Origin: an uncultured bacterium
GTDB lineage: Bacteria > Bacillota > Clostridia > Lachnospirales > Lachnospiraceae
Direction of reading: 5' to 3'
Assembly: GCA_947381965.1 (NCBI GenBank)
Contig: CANCXX010000020.1
Location: 1-64,000 of the forward strand
DNA length: 64,000 nucleotides
The first letter of the stretch is position 1; each line of letters begins with the position of its first letter. The notes below the pieces were generated by a model. The model made no database searches, was not told the DNA's origin, and worked only from the letters and a program-made list of their open reading frames with translations. A program made the translations under genes and the position numbers. Below, in pieces: positions 56,857 through 64,000 of the stretch.

Positions 56857-57192
56857 CTATGAACAATAAAGCCAAAGATACTTATTGTCCATACACGCTT
56901 CTTGCAAATAATATTTTTTATTATGGTACTCTAACATTTCTGCTTCCCTGAATGAAGAAATAATACACTCAGGAATATAATTTTCATCTTCAAATTGGGA
57001 ACTCTCATTATTTACCATAATATGATTTATATGAATATCCGAACCTTCCAATCGCTGCCATATAGGATATTCATATGTATTGTTGCCTAAAACCAGCCCG
57101 ATTTTCTTTGTTTCTTCAGGTATCATATCACACACCTCTTTATACTCATCATAAAGATAATTTCCAGCAAAATACCCGCGGAACCTGTCCAA
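56857..57192 (-). pseudogene. C-terminal fragment of a membrane glycosyltransferase
   Basis: An open 111-codon stretch, KIGLVLGNNTYEYPIWQRLEG followed by HINHIMVNNESSQFED and PECIISS, resembles the soluble C-terminal domain of GT39/RgtA-type membrane glycosyltransferases. The membrane part is absent and the fragment abuts the truncated MBOAT gene on the other strand, so it marks a rearrangement junction at about 57.2 kb. Confidence 0.55.
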
Positions 57193-57261
57193 TGAGCCGG
57201 TTTGCGAAATCTGCCAGTGAAAATCTACTAATGGGAAACTGCCAGACCAAAAAAAAATATT

Positions 57262-58346
57262 TTAAAATTGTTTTTGTTTACGGCATTTTTTCCACAGCTG
57301 GTAACTGGTCCAATAAGCCGGTATAATCAGTTAAATTGTCTATTTGACAGGCATAAGTTTTCTTATTTAAATATTACACATGGTACTCAAAGGATTCTCT
57401 GGGGAGTTTTTAAGAAGCTTGTACTTTCTGAGAGAGTAGGCGTTATTGTAAATGGTATATGGTCAGATTTAGCGACATATGATGGACTTTATGTGTGGGT
57501 TGCACTACTTTTGTATCCAATTCAAATGTATTCGGATTTTTCAGGCTGTATGGATATTGTAATTGGTACGGCAGAATTATTTGATATTAAACTGGCAGAA
57601 AATTTTAATAATCCTTTTTTCTCAAAGACAAGTCAGGAATTTTGGCAAAGATGGCATATTACATTAGGCACATGGGCGAAAGATTATATCTTATTTCCGA
57701 TACTTAAGAGTAAAGTAATTATCAGACTGGGAAAAAAGCTAAAGAAAAAGTATGGAAAGAAAACTGGGAAATTTCTTTCAACAGCAGTTGGAATGATTGC
57801 ATTGTGGATGGTTATGGGAATATGGCACGGTGCGCCTAAATATGTAATTGGTGTCAGTTTGTGGTATTGGATAGTTTTGATGTTAGGGGAACTGACAGAG
57901 CCTTTTTTTTCAGAGCTTGTTATAAAATTAAATTTTCATATCAAAAGTTTTAGCTGGAAACTTTTTCAGATGGTTCGAACGTATTTAATATATGCTGTTG
58001 GGGCAGTTTTTTTTCGTGCAGAGGGGATAAAAGCTGCAAATGTAATTTTAGGAAGAGCGTTTACGTCTTTTAAAAAGAAAATTGGAATCCATGGATTTTT
58101 TTTGATGAGTCAACATTAGATTTAGGGATAACATATCTGGATTTAAACATTATTATTTTTTCGATAGTATGTATGTTGCTTGTTGGCATTTTGCGTGAAA
58201 AGTATGGATATGCAAGAAACTGGCTGGATCAGCAGACGATTGTATTTCGCTGGTTTATATGGCTGACATTGTTTTCTGTTACACTTATTTATGGAAGATA
58301 TGGTAATGGATATAATGCTGTAGAATTTATATATCAGGGATTTTAG
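57262..58346 (+). pseudogene. MBOAT O-acyltransferase, N-terminally truncated and frameshifted
   Basis: Encodes FFPQLVTGPISRYNQLN, LYPIQMYSDFSGCMDIVIG, FNNPFFSKTSQEFWQRWHIT (catalytic-region His) and ALWMVMGIWHGAPKY, typical of AlgI/DltB-like MBOATs. The first 140 or so residues of the family are missing, replaced by the foreign junction near 57.2 kb. A T8 run (58096-58103) breaks the frame; T9 would join HGFFF to DESTLDLGITYLDLN and continue to 58346. Two lesions make it a probable pseudogene. Confidence 0.75.
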
Positions 58347-58357
58347 AGGTTAGGATT

Positions 58358-59391
58358 ATGAAAAGACAGATATGCAGTTGGGATAAGATTAGTAAATTAA
58401 TGGTTTTGGTTTTATTTTTGTTTTGCTGGGAAAGGTTTTTTCATCAATTACCTATGTTTTTAGAAATAGCAATAGAAACAGATTGCATGTTGTAGGCATA
58501 CGGGAAGAAGAACCATTGGATATGATATATGTGGTAGGAAGTGCGGCATTTGTATATTGGGAGCCGTTAAAAGCGTGGAATGACTGCGGATTTAGTTCAT
58601 ATAACCTGGCTACAGATACAATACAGGCAGAAAGCATTAAGTATTATATTAAATATGCATTGGAACATCATAATCCCAGACTTTTTGTTGTTGGAGTACG
58701 GGCTTTTCAGTATTATGAAAAGGAAGTAGGGGGAGAAGCAGGAATACGGAATTCAAGCGATTCATTGGATTTAGGAATAGATAGAATTAATCTGGTTAAT
58801 GAATATTTGAATAATCGTATTATAGATGAAAATATTGATGAATTTTCATTGTATATTGATATAATGAGATATCATTCAAATTATTCTGCTTTGGAGAATC
58901 CGGAGAATTGGAGTTTAATAAATAATAAAGGAAGTTCTGTAAATAAAGGTTTTGAATGGATTAAGAGCTATCAGTATTTAAAAAAGCCAGAGGACTATAT
59001 TTCAGAAAAACGAGCAGAATTATTGGAAGAAAATATAAGTGTATTATATGATTTGCTTGATTTTTGTAAGGAAAAAAATTTAGATGTATTATTTGTCGTG
59101 TGTCCATATCAGATTGACAAAGAAGACTATGAGAAATATAATACAATAGCAGATGTTATTTCATCTTATGGATTTGGGTTTTTGAATGCAAATGATTATT
59201 ATGAGAAGATAGGAATTGACTTTTCTGTAGATTTTTATAACGGAGATCATGTAAACTGTTATGGGGCAGAAAAGTATACAGATTTTCTGGAGAATTATAT
59301 TTTGGAAAATTATGATATGCCTGACCATAGAGGAGAGGAAGTATATAACAGTTGGGACGAGTATTATAAATGTTTAAGGATGAGGAACTAG
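58358..59391 (+). CDS. SGNH-hydrolase-like partner of MBOAT (frameshift near the start)
   Basis: The intact part (from about 58423) encodes MIYVVGSAAFVYWEPLKAWN, with GSAAFVYW in the place of the GDS block, HHNPRLFVVGVRAFQYY, and the C-terminal NGDHVNCYGAEKYT with Asp and His spaced as in SGNH/DltD-like proteins. The natural start is ATG 58358 after AGAGGT, giving a signal-anchor (KLMVLVLFLFLLGKVFSS) only if one T is added to the TTTT near 58421. The frameshift may be real decay, as in its MBOAT partner, or a sequence error. Confidence 0.65.
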
Positions 59392-59897
59392 AGGTAAAAG
59401 AAATAATTAATGAAATGATAAAAAACGTTAAGGAAGGATATGAAATTGGAAAGGCAATATCACATACAACAAATTTTATAGAATGGTCGGAGCTTGTCAG
59501 CGATTCCCGATTTACAATATTTGCAGTCGGAAGTGAAGGATTACCAACATTGATGTCTTTAGTTGAAAGGGAGGCATTTGCTAAAATGGGTTTGGATGAA
59601 ATACAGAATGAAAAATCCTATATTAAAGTGATACAGGCAGGAAGTGTTTTATATACAAATAGCGGTGAGGAAGAGAAAAAGTATGAAGGGATTGCAGGTA
59701 CAGAACAAGGTGAAATTAGCTCAAACTTTATAATAGAGAATTCAAATGAGGAATTATCTATTAAAATTGATGGTGAGGAATTTAGCAGACAGGATGAGGG
59801 GATCAATGTTGTTATCTATGAAAATGATTATCATTATGTTGTTGATTCAGTAACATTGAAATGTGATGAGGTGGGAAAGATACAAATAATTAGATGA
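59370..59897 (+). CDS. interleukin-like EMT-inducer (ILEI/FAM3-like) domain protein
   Basis: A 175-residue protein with no signal peptide. The C-terminal stretch SIKIDGEEFSRQDEGINVVI, then VVDSVTLKCD (about 130-165), matches the ILEI/FAM3 domain pattern of an N-G/G-x-E followed by GxNVVVYD and VVDSV. The N-terminal half is helical and charged. In bacteria such domains turn up next to glycan and methyltransferase genes with unknown function. It overlaps the SGNH gene by 22 bases. A binding role for sugar or a partner is possible. Confidence 0.6.
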   Translation: MFKDEELEVKEIINEMIKNVKEGYEIGKAISHTTNFIEWSELVSDSRFTIFAVGSEGLPTLMSLVEREAFAKMGLDEIQNEKSYIKVIQAGSVLYTNSGEEEKKYEGIAGTEQGEISSNFIIENSNEELSIKIDGEEFSRQDEGINVVIYENDYHYVVDSVTLKCDEVGKIQIIR

Positions 59898-59916
59898 AAA
59901 GAGATGATAACAAATT

Positions 59917-60489
59917 ATGAAACTACGAAGACTAAAGGAAAAAGATGCAACTGGTATGCTGGAATGGATGCACGACCCTGAATTTCAAAAAAATTTTCAG
60001 ATTGATATGATAAATAGAAGAATGGAAGATATAATAGAATTTATTAATCAATCACAGACTGATAGGATAGAGGGACAAAGTATACATTATGCAATTGTTG
60101 ACGAAGAAGATGAGTATTTGGGGACGATAAGCTTAAAGGATATAGATTTATTGGCACGTAAGGCAGAATATGCAATCAGCCTTAGGAAAATGGCGCAGGG
60201 AAAAGGAATAGCAACAGAGGCCACAAGGGAATTACTAAGAATTGCCTTTGATAAATTAGGTTTGGAAAGAGTATATTTGAATGTGCTGTCAGAAAACATA
60301 AATGCGATTCGTCTGTATGAGAAGTGTGGATTTGTATATGAAGGAGCATTTCGGAATCATTTATTTTTGAAGGGAGAGTATAGAACATTGAAATGGTATA
60401 GTATTTTAAAAAATGAGTATATGATGCAATTTGGGGGGGGGTATAAATCTAATTTATACAAAGACACTTCCAATAGTATCATATTATAA
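59917..60489 (+). CDS. GNAT acetyltransferase (RimJ/PseH-like) with poly-G tail
   Basis: A 190-residue GNAT. Seen: MLEWMHDPEFQKNFQ, GTISLKDIDLLARKAEYAIS, MAQGKGIATEATRELL (acetyl-CoA loop) and YLNVLSENINAIRLYEKCGF. It resembles RimJ/RimL and the PseH enzymes that N-acetylate nucleotide amino sugars. Codons 173-175 are nine G (60433-60441), in the last 18 residues. G10 gives a stop two codons later; G8 gives a longer tail that ends beside the next start. The catalytic domain ends before the tract, so slippage changes the tail and perhaps coupling to the next gene. Confidence 0.83.
   Translation: MKLRRLKEKDATGMLEWMHDPEFQKNFQIDMINRRMEDIIEFINQSQTDRIEGQSIHYAIVDEEDEYLGTISLKDIDLLARKAEYAISLRKMAQGKGIATEATRELLRIAFDKLGLERVYLNVLSENINAIRLYEKCGFVYEGAFRNHLFLKGEYRTLKWYSILKNEYMMQFGGGYKSNLYKDTSNSIIL
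60433..60441 (+). repeat. poly-G tract (G9) in GNAT C-terminal tail
   Basis: Nine G followed by TATA, after the end of the conserved GNAT fold. Confidence 0.9.
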
Positions 60490-60518
60490 AATTTGGTTTG
60501 ATGTGGAGGTGGCTTAGC

Positions 60519-61340
60519 ATGAGAGAAATATCTGAAAATGCAAAGATATATGAAGGAACAATCATAGAAGAAGATGCCTTTATCAGTGTACTGGTTGCAA
60601 CAACAAATGACAATACAATGGGGCGTGAAGAATATAATGAAGGCCATGTTGGAGGGCCTCATATTAAGAAAAATACAACGATTGGTGCGGCGGCGAATAT
60701 GCTGCCTAATACAGTAATAGGTGAAAATTGTATTGTTGGAGCCGGGGCGGTAGTTACGAAGGACGTGCCAGATCACAAAGTAGTTATGGGAGTTCCGGCG
60801 AAAGCGATAAGGGATGTAGACCATATAGAAGAAAGCAGTGTTGTCACCCATTCTTTAGCGTGTGGTCAATATTATGTTGGGCAGAAAGGAAAGTTTTCAA
60901 AAACCATTTCAGAGGCAGACGTGTATGGATTTGCTGGGATATGTGGTGACTTTAATCCTGTCCATATCAATGAGCAGGAGGCGGGAAAATCCAGTTTTGG
61001 GAAAAGGATAGCTCACGGTATGTTAGGCAGTTCTTTAATTTCTGCTGTTTTGGGGATGACTCTTCCAGGTCCAGGAACAATTTATATTTCCCGGAACTTG
61101 CAGTTTAAGGCTCCAATATTTATTGGCGATACGATAGAAGCACAAGTATCAATTACAGAACTTATGGATAAAGGAAAAGCAAAACTGAATACTCAGGTAA
61201 AAAAACAGAAGGGTATGCTGGTGATTGCTGGGGAAGCAGTTGTAAGATTACCAGGGGGTATATGCAAAATTAATATGCTAAAGCTAGCTCCAAGATCATA
61301 TATGATAACTGACAAATTTTATGACAGAAGGGCGGCTTAA
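60519..61340 (+). CDS. fusion of hexapeptide-repeat acyltransferase and MaoC-like hydratase
   Basis: A 273-residue two-domain protein. Residues 1-105 form a left-handed beta-helix (IKKNTTIGAAANMLPNTVIG, CIVGAGAVVTKDVPDHKVVM, GVPAKAI) lacking the first coils of a full acyltransferase. Residues 115-250 are an (R)-enoyl-CoA hydratase/MaoC hot-dog: ISEADVYGFAGICGDFNPVH with the Asp/His pair, HGMLGSSLISAVLG and YISRNLQFKAP. Start ATG 60519 after TGGAGG. The fusion suggests making or handling a 3-hydroxyacyl group and attaching it to a sugar. No frame break joins the two parts. Confidence 0.8.
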   Translation: MREISENAKIYEGTIIEEDAFISVLVATTNDNTMGREEYNEGHVGGPHIKKNTTIGAAANMLPNTVIGENCIVGAGAVVTKDVPDHKVVMGVPAKAIRDVDHIEESSVVTHSLACGQYYVGQKGKFSKTISEADVYGFAGICGDFNPVHINEQEAGKSSFGKRIAHGMLGSSLISAVLGMTLPGPGTIYISRNLQFKAPIFIGDTIEAQVSITELMDKGKAKLNTQVKKQKGMLVIAGEAVVRLPGGICKINMLKLAPRSYMITDKFYDRRAA

Positions 61341-61342
61341 GA

Positions 61343-62332
61343 ATGGGGAATATTACACTAAAAGAATATGATAAATCCTATGAAGCAGCATGGGATAGAT
61401 TTGTACTGGCGGAAAGTATAAATGGCACATTTCTGCAAACAAGAAATTTTCTGAATTATCATCCAGGAGGTCGATTCGAGGATAATTCGCTGATGTTTAT
61501 GAAGGGAAACAATATAATTGCAGTGATTCCGGCCAACATTGTCAGAAATGGAGGCAAAAAAAAGCTTATTTCTCATATGGGAAGTACTTTTGGAGGTATC
61601 GTATTAGGAAGGTCTTACAAAAAAATTGATGAGACAGATGCAGTTTTAAGCGAATTAGATGATTATTTGACAAGTAATAGATTTGCACAAATATCACTGA
61701 AGATGACAAGCAGATTGTACACGGAAATGGAGTCGGAGCTTTTAGATTATCTTTTATTTTTGCATAATTTTAAGTCTGCTTGTGAAATTGGATATGCAGT
61801 GGATTTCTTTCATTACAATCCGGATATTTCCTCTAACTTTAATGCCTCCAGAAGGCGGGGATATAAAAATTCGTTAAAAAAAGAGCTGAGGTATAAATTG
61901 CTTGTTACAGATAGTGAAGTGGCCCAATTTTATGCTGTATTAGTAGATAATATGAAAAAATTTAGGACCCAGCCATTGCATACGTTAGAGGAATTGCTTG
62001 AGTTTAAAAATTTTAGGTTAAAACAAAATGTCTCATTTTATGGAGTTTATTTTGAAGATACAATAATTGCAGGTAGTATGGTATTTCTTTTTGGAAAGAA
62101 AGTGTTTCATACTCAATATTTGGCTACAAATCAAGACAAGCTTTCGCTATATCCAAGCGAGTTTCTATATATGAAATTAATAGAAACCGCGAAAGAGCAG
62201 GAATTTGAAAAAATATCCTTTGGCACATCAACTTTGGAACATGGAAAAATATTAAACAAATCCTTAGCACAATTTAAGGAAGGATTTGGAACTTTTGAAT
62301 ATGTAAATAGAACTTATACAAAAATATTGTGA
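61343..62332 (+). CDS. GNAT_6/FemAB-like acyltransferase
   Basis: A 329-residue protein of the FemAB/BioF2-like double-GNAT type: GTFLQTRNFLNYHPGGRFED at the start, then FNASRRRGYKNSLKKELRYK and the C-terminal GVYFEDTIIAGSMVFLFGKK, LYPSEFLYMKLIETA and KEGFGT. Relatives transfer aminoacyl or acyl groups to peptidoglycan or to sugars. Its start follows the fusion gene by two bases. It may attach an amino acid to an amino sugar; acceptor unknown. Confidence 0.75.
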   Translation: MGNITLKEYDKSYEAAWDRFVLAESINGTFLQTRNFLNYHPGGRFEDNSLMFMKGNNIIAVIPANIVRNGGKKKLISHMGSTFGGIVLGRSYKKIDETDAVLSELDDYLTSNRFAQISLKMTSRLYTEMESELLDYLLFLHNFKSACEIGYAVDFFHYNPDISSNFNASRRRGYKNSLKKELRYKLLVTDSEVAQFYAVLVDNMKKFRTQPLHTLEELLEFKNFRLKQNVSFYGVYFEDTIIAGSMVFLFGKKVFHTQYLATNQDKLSLYPSEFLYMKLIETAKEQEFEKISFGTSTLEHGKILNKSLAQFKEGFGTFEYVNRTYTKIL

Positions 62333-62345
62333 GAGAGGATAGAAT

Positions 62346-62864
62346 ATGAAAAAAAAATTGCTAAATAAGTTTGATGAAGGACTATATATTTTTCTTCAGA
62401 AAAATATAAATATTATGCCTATGAGGCTGGTAAAACTTATAGCATTCTTTTACACGGACGCAAGGGTAAGGAAGGCATATCTTAGAAAACTTGGTGTAAA
62501 GATGGGGAGGCATACATACGGAAATTTAGGATTTCGTATTGTGTCAGATGATTATAGGACAAGAGTAATTATAGGAGATAATGTTTCCATAGCTCCAAAT
62601 GTGGTGATGATTGCCTGTTCTAGTGCGAATAATGGGAAGAAGATTAATCTGATACCATATGTAAAGGAGCATTTATGTAAAGAAGGCAGAATTATCATTG
62701 CAAATGATGTATGGATAGGTGCAAATGTTACGATATTGCCAGGGGTACATGTAGGTGAATGTGCAGTTATAGGAGCTGGAAGTGTGGTAACAAAAGATGT
62801 GGAGCCATATACAATTGTAGCAGGGAATCCGGCCAAAGTATTACGATGGATGGAAGAAAAGTAA
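62346..62864 (+). CDS. hexapeptide-repeat O-acetyltransferase (WbbJ-like)
   Basis: A 172-residue left-handed beta-helix acetyltransferase: VIIGDNVSIAPNVVMIACSS, IIANDVWIGANVTILPGV, CAVIGAGSVVTKDVEPYTIV and GNPAKVL. It lies 13 bases after the FemAB-like gene. Such enzymes acetylate sugar hydroxyls or amino groups in the cytoplasm. Confidence 0.85.
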   Translation: MKKKLLNKFDEGLYIFLQKNINIMPMRLVKLIAFFYTDARVRKAYLRKLGVKMGRHTYGNLGFRIVSDDYRTRVIIGDNVSIAPNVVMIACSSANNGKKINLIPYVKEHLCKEGRIIIANDVWIGANVTILPGVHVGECAVIGAGSVVTKDVEPYTIVAGNPAKVLRWMEEK

Positions 62865-62868
62865 GTGG

Positions 62869-63348
62869 ATGGAAATGAACAGAATTTGGAGCCTGATTGA
62901 ACATATTATACGCTTTATATTATGTGAGATATTGCGTTTTAAATTAAGTGATACAGCATTAAAAAAGTTAAGTCAGTTTGTTAAATTTGGAGTTGTTGGT
63001 TTAGTCAATAATTTAATTTTTTATGTGGTATATATCATTTTAGTATTCTTTTCCGTTCATTATTTAATTTCAAGCTTTAGTGGATTTTTTGTCAGTGTTA
63101 TAAATGCGTACTATTGGAATGATAAGTATGTATTTAGAGCAGAAGATAGACAGGAGCAGGAGTGGTGGAAAGGCTTTTTGAAAACATTTTTGTCTTATGC
63201 AGGAACTGGTCTTGTTCTTAATAACATTTTGCTGGTTTTATGGGTGGATATTATTGGGATGAGTGAAATATTGGGCCCAATGCTGAACTTACTGATTACA
63301 ATTCCATTGAATTATATATTAAATAAGTACTGGGCATTTAAGATTTAA
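62869..63348 (+). CDS. GtrA-like flippase family protein
   Basis: A 159-residue protein with four membrane segments: FVKFGVVGLVNNLIFYVVYI, ISSFSGFFVSVINAYYWNDK, the third around TFLSYAGTGLVLNNILLVLW, and LLITIPLNYILNKYWAFKI. This is the GtrA family, thought to flip undecaprenyl-phosphate sugars. It pairs with the polyprenyl-phosphate GT2 at 28193 and the GtrII-like enzyme at 53567. Start ATG 62869; an in-frame ATG at 62875 is possible. Confidence 0.87.
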   Translation: MEMNRIWSLIEHIIRFILCEILRFKLSDTALKKLSQFVKFGVVGLVNNLIFYVVYIILVFFSVHYLISSFSGFFVSVINAYYWNDKYVFRAEDRQEQEWWKGFLKTFLSYAGTGLVLNNILLVLWVDIIGMSEILGPMLNLLITIPLNYILNKYWAFKI

Positions 63349-63733
63349 CCAGAAATCAGTAATTTTCGCAAAAGTCATGGGCACGCTTGGTATATATATC
63401 ACGAACTATAAGTATATTGTTAATAAAGGTAAAAATATGTAGGATTATAAAAAACATATTTTTATCTTTTTTATTTACAACTTAAAACAATTGTGTATCT
63501 ATAAGAGGAAATTTCTTAATAATTAGACTATTCGATACCATATTTTCTGCTATAATGAGAAAGCAAAATCTGGATGAACCGTATATCACTATTTAAAAAC
63601 AGGAAATGTCTGCCTTTCCGATTCCGTCCAGCAATACCAAAACATATTAAAAGATAGAGGGACAGGTATCAGCAGAAACATAAAGTTAAGGATATGAAAC
63701 ACCAGATAAAACCTGCGGCATATAGGGGACAAA
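63349..63733 (+). promoter_or_regulatory. intergenic region with extended -10 promoter
   Basis: About 385 bases without a gene. TGCTATAAT at 63548-63556 is an extended -10 element; no good -35 box is at the usual spacing (TTCGAT at 63531 is 14 bases away). It would serve the gene starting at 63734. Confidence 0.5.
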
Positions 63734-64000
63734 ATGAAAGAGTGGATAAAACAAAAACTGCATAATTTGATTTCGAAAGCAAAAGGAGCAATAGACAGAG
63801 GAAAAAAAGACGTTACAACCAATATAATTTCAACGCTTCCTGATTTTGTAGCAATGCTGGTTGTTATAGCCATTCGTCCGGCAATTGCCGGATACCAGGG
63901 AACGGAGTTCTTATATTACTGTGCGCTTTTTTCTGCTGTGGTATTAGGGGCTTTTCTCCTTTTACAGGTTATTTGTGGTATTGGGTATGGGCGAATAGAA
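63734..64000 (+). CDS. membrane protein, 5' end only (runs off the window)
   Basis: The first 89 codons of a protein starting KEWIKQKLHNLISKAKGAID, basic and helical, followed by a hydrophobic segment (FLYYCALFSAVVLGAFLLL). Start ATG 63734 after TAGGGGA. The family is not recognisable from this portion. It is separated from the glycan operon by 385 bases and its own promoter, so it may lie outside the locus. Confidence 0.6.
   Translation, partial: MKEWIKQKLHNLISKAKGAIDRGKKDVTTNIISTLPDFVAMLVVIAIRPAIAGYQGTEFLYYCALFSAVVLGAFLLLQVICGIGYGRIE

Noticed and set aside
1-64000. tRNA, rRNA, CRISPR array, riboswitch or replication origin
   Set aside because: I looked for cloverleaf-like segments, regularly spaced repeats and known leader motifs and saw none I could support.

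Overview
This window is AT-rich (GC roughly in the mid-30s percent by eye) and looks like a chromosomal segment from an anaerobic Firmicute, most plausibly a Lachnospiraceae-type gut Clostridium. The evidence is the Shine-Dalgarno-rich gene starts, TTG/GTG starts, codon use, and a CotH/VTC-domain/DUF4956 gene trio. I see no rRNA, tRNA, CRISPR or prophage. Almost everything belongs to one large, mosaic surface-glycan locus. Sequence alone does not say whether the glycan is a capsule, a cell-wall polymer or a flagellin glycan.

Layout. (1) 0.1-7.5 kb: two divergent operons. The left one (minus strand) has a pyruvyltransferase-like protein, a WbqC-like protein, a GNAT and two radical-SAM proteins. 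The right one has an ATP-grasp ligase, an SLC1-type symporter and a paralogous GNAT. Between them lies a perfect 20-bp inverted repeat bracketing a good promoter. (2) 7.5-13.7 kb: a heptose-kinase-like GHMP kinase, an acyltransferase and a glycosyltransferase among IS remnants (IS4-like, IS982, IS110) and a broken aminotransferase. (3) 13.7-26.1 kb: an acyl/nonulosonate operon with a PglD/NeuD-like acetyltransferase, FabZ-like, FabG-like, B12-radical-SAM, NeuB-like, LuxE, LuxC, ACP, FkbM methyltransferase, acyl-adenylate ligase, and a second LuxE and LuxC. (4) 26.1-31.1 kb: a decayed duplicate of the kinase/acyltransferase module, then FdtA-like ketoisomerase, a polyprenyl-phosphate glycosyltransferase, an epimerase and more debris. 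(5) 31.1-38.6 kb: GT-C-like membrane proteins, a sugar aminotransferase and a decayed acyltransferase. (6) 38.7-47.9 kb: GmhA-like isomerase, aldolase, HAD, TPP enzyme, pyruvyltransferase-like protein, then CotH/VTC/DUF4956. (7) 48.1-56.2 kb: neuA-neuB-neuC plus a CBS protein, a large membrane protein, a GtrII-like transferase and an epimerase. (8) 56.2-64 kb: debris, a broken MBOAT/SGNH pair, an ILEI-domain protein, acyltransferases, a hexapeptide-MaoC fusion, a GNAT_6/FemAB-like protein, GtrA and the start of another membrane gene.

The most striking feature is a set of ten G7-G10 homopolymer tracts, all on the plus (coding) strand. Three of them put otherwise intact genes out of frame in this copy: a B12-radical-SAM at 15994, an FkbM methyltransferase at 21431 and a membrane glycosyltransferase at 35620. 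Three lie inside genes that read in frame (ATP-grasp, CotH, DUF4956), two lie in C-terminal tails, one lies in a leader and one in a decayed gene. This is the architecture of slipped-strand phase-variable contingency loci, best known from Campylobacter and Helicobacter glycan loci. Together with the possible invertible promoter at 4306-4436, it suggests a combinatorially phase-variable surface glycan. These are inferences from one consensus sequence; read-level length heterogeneity would be decisive.
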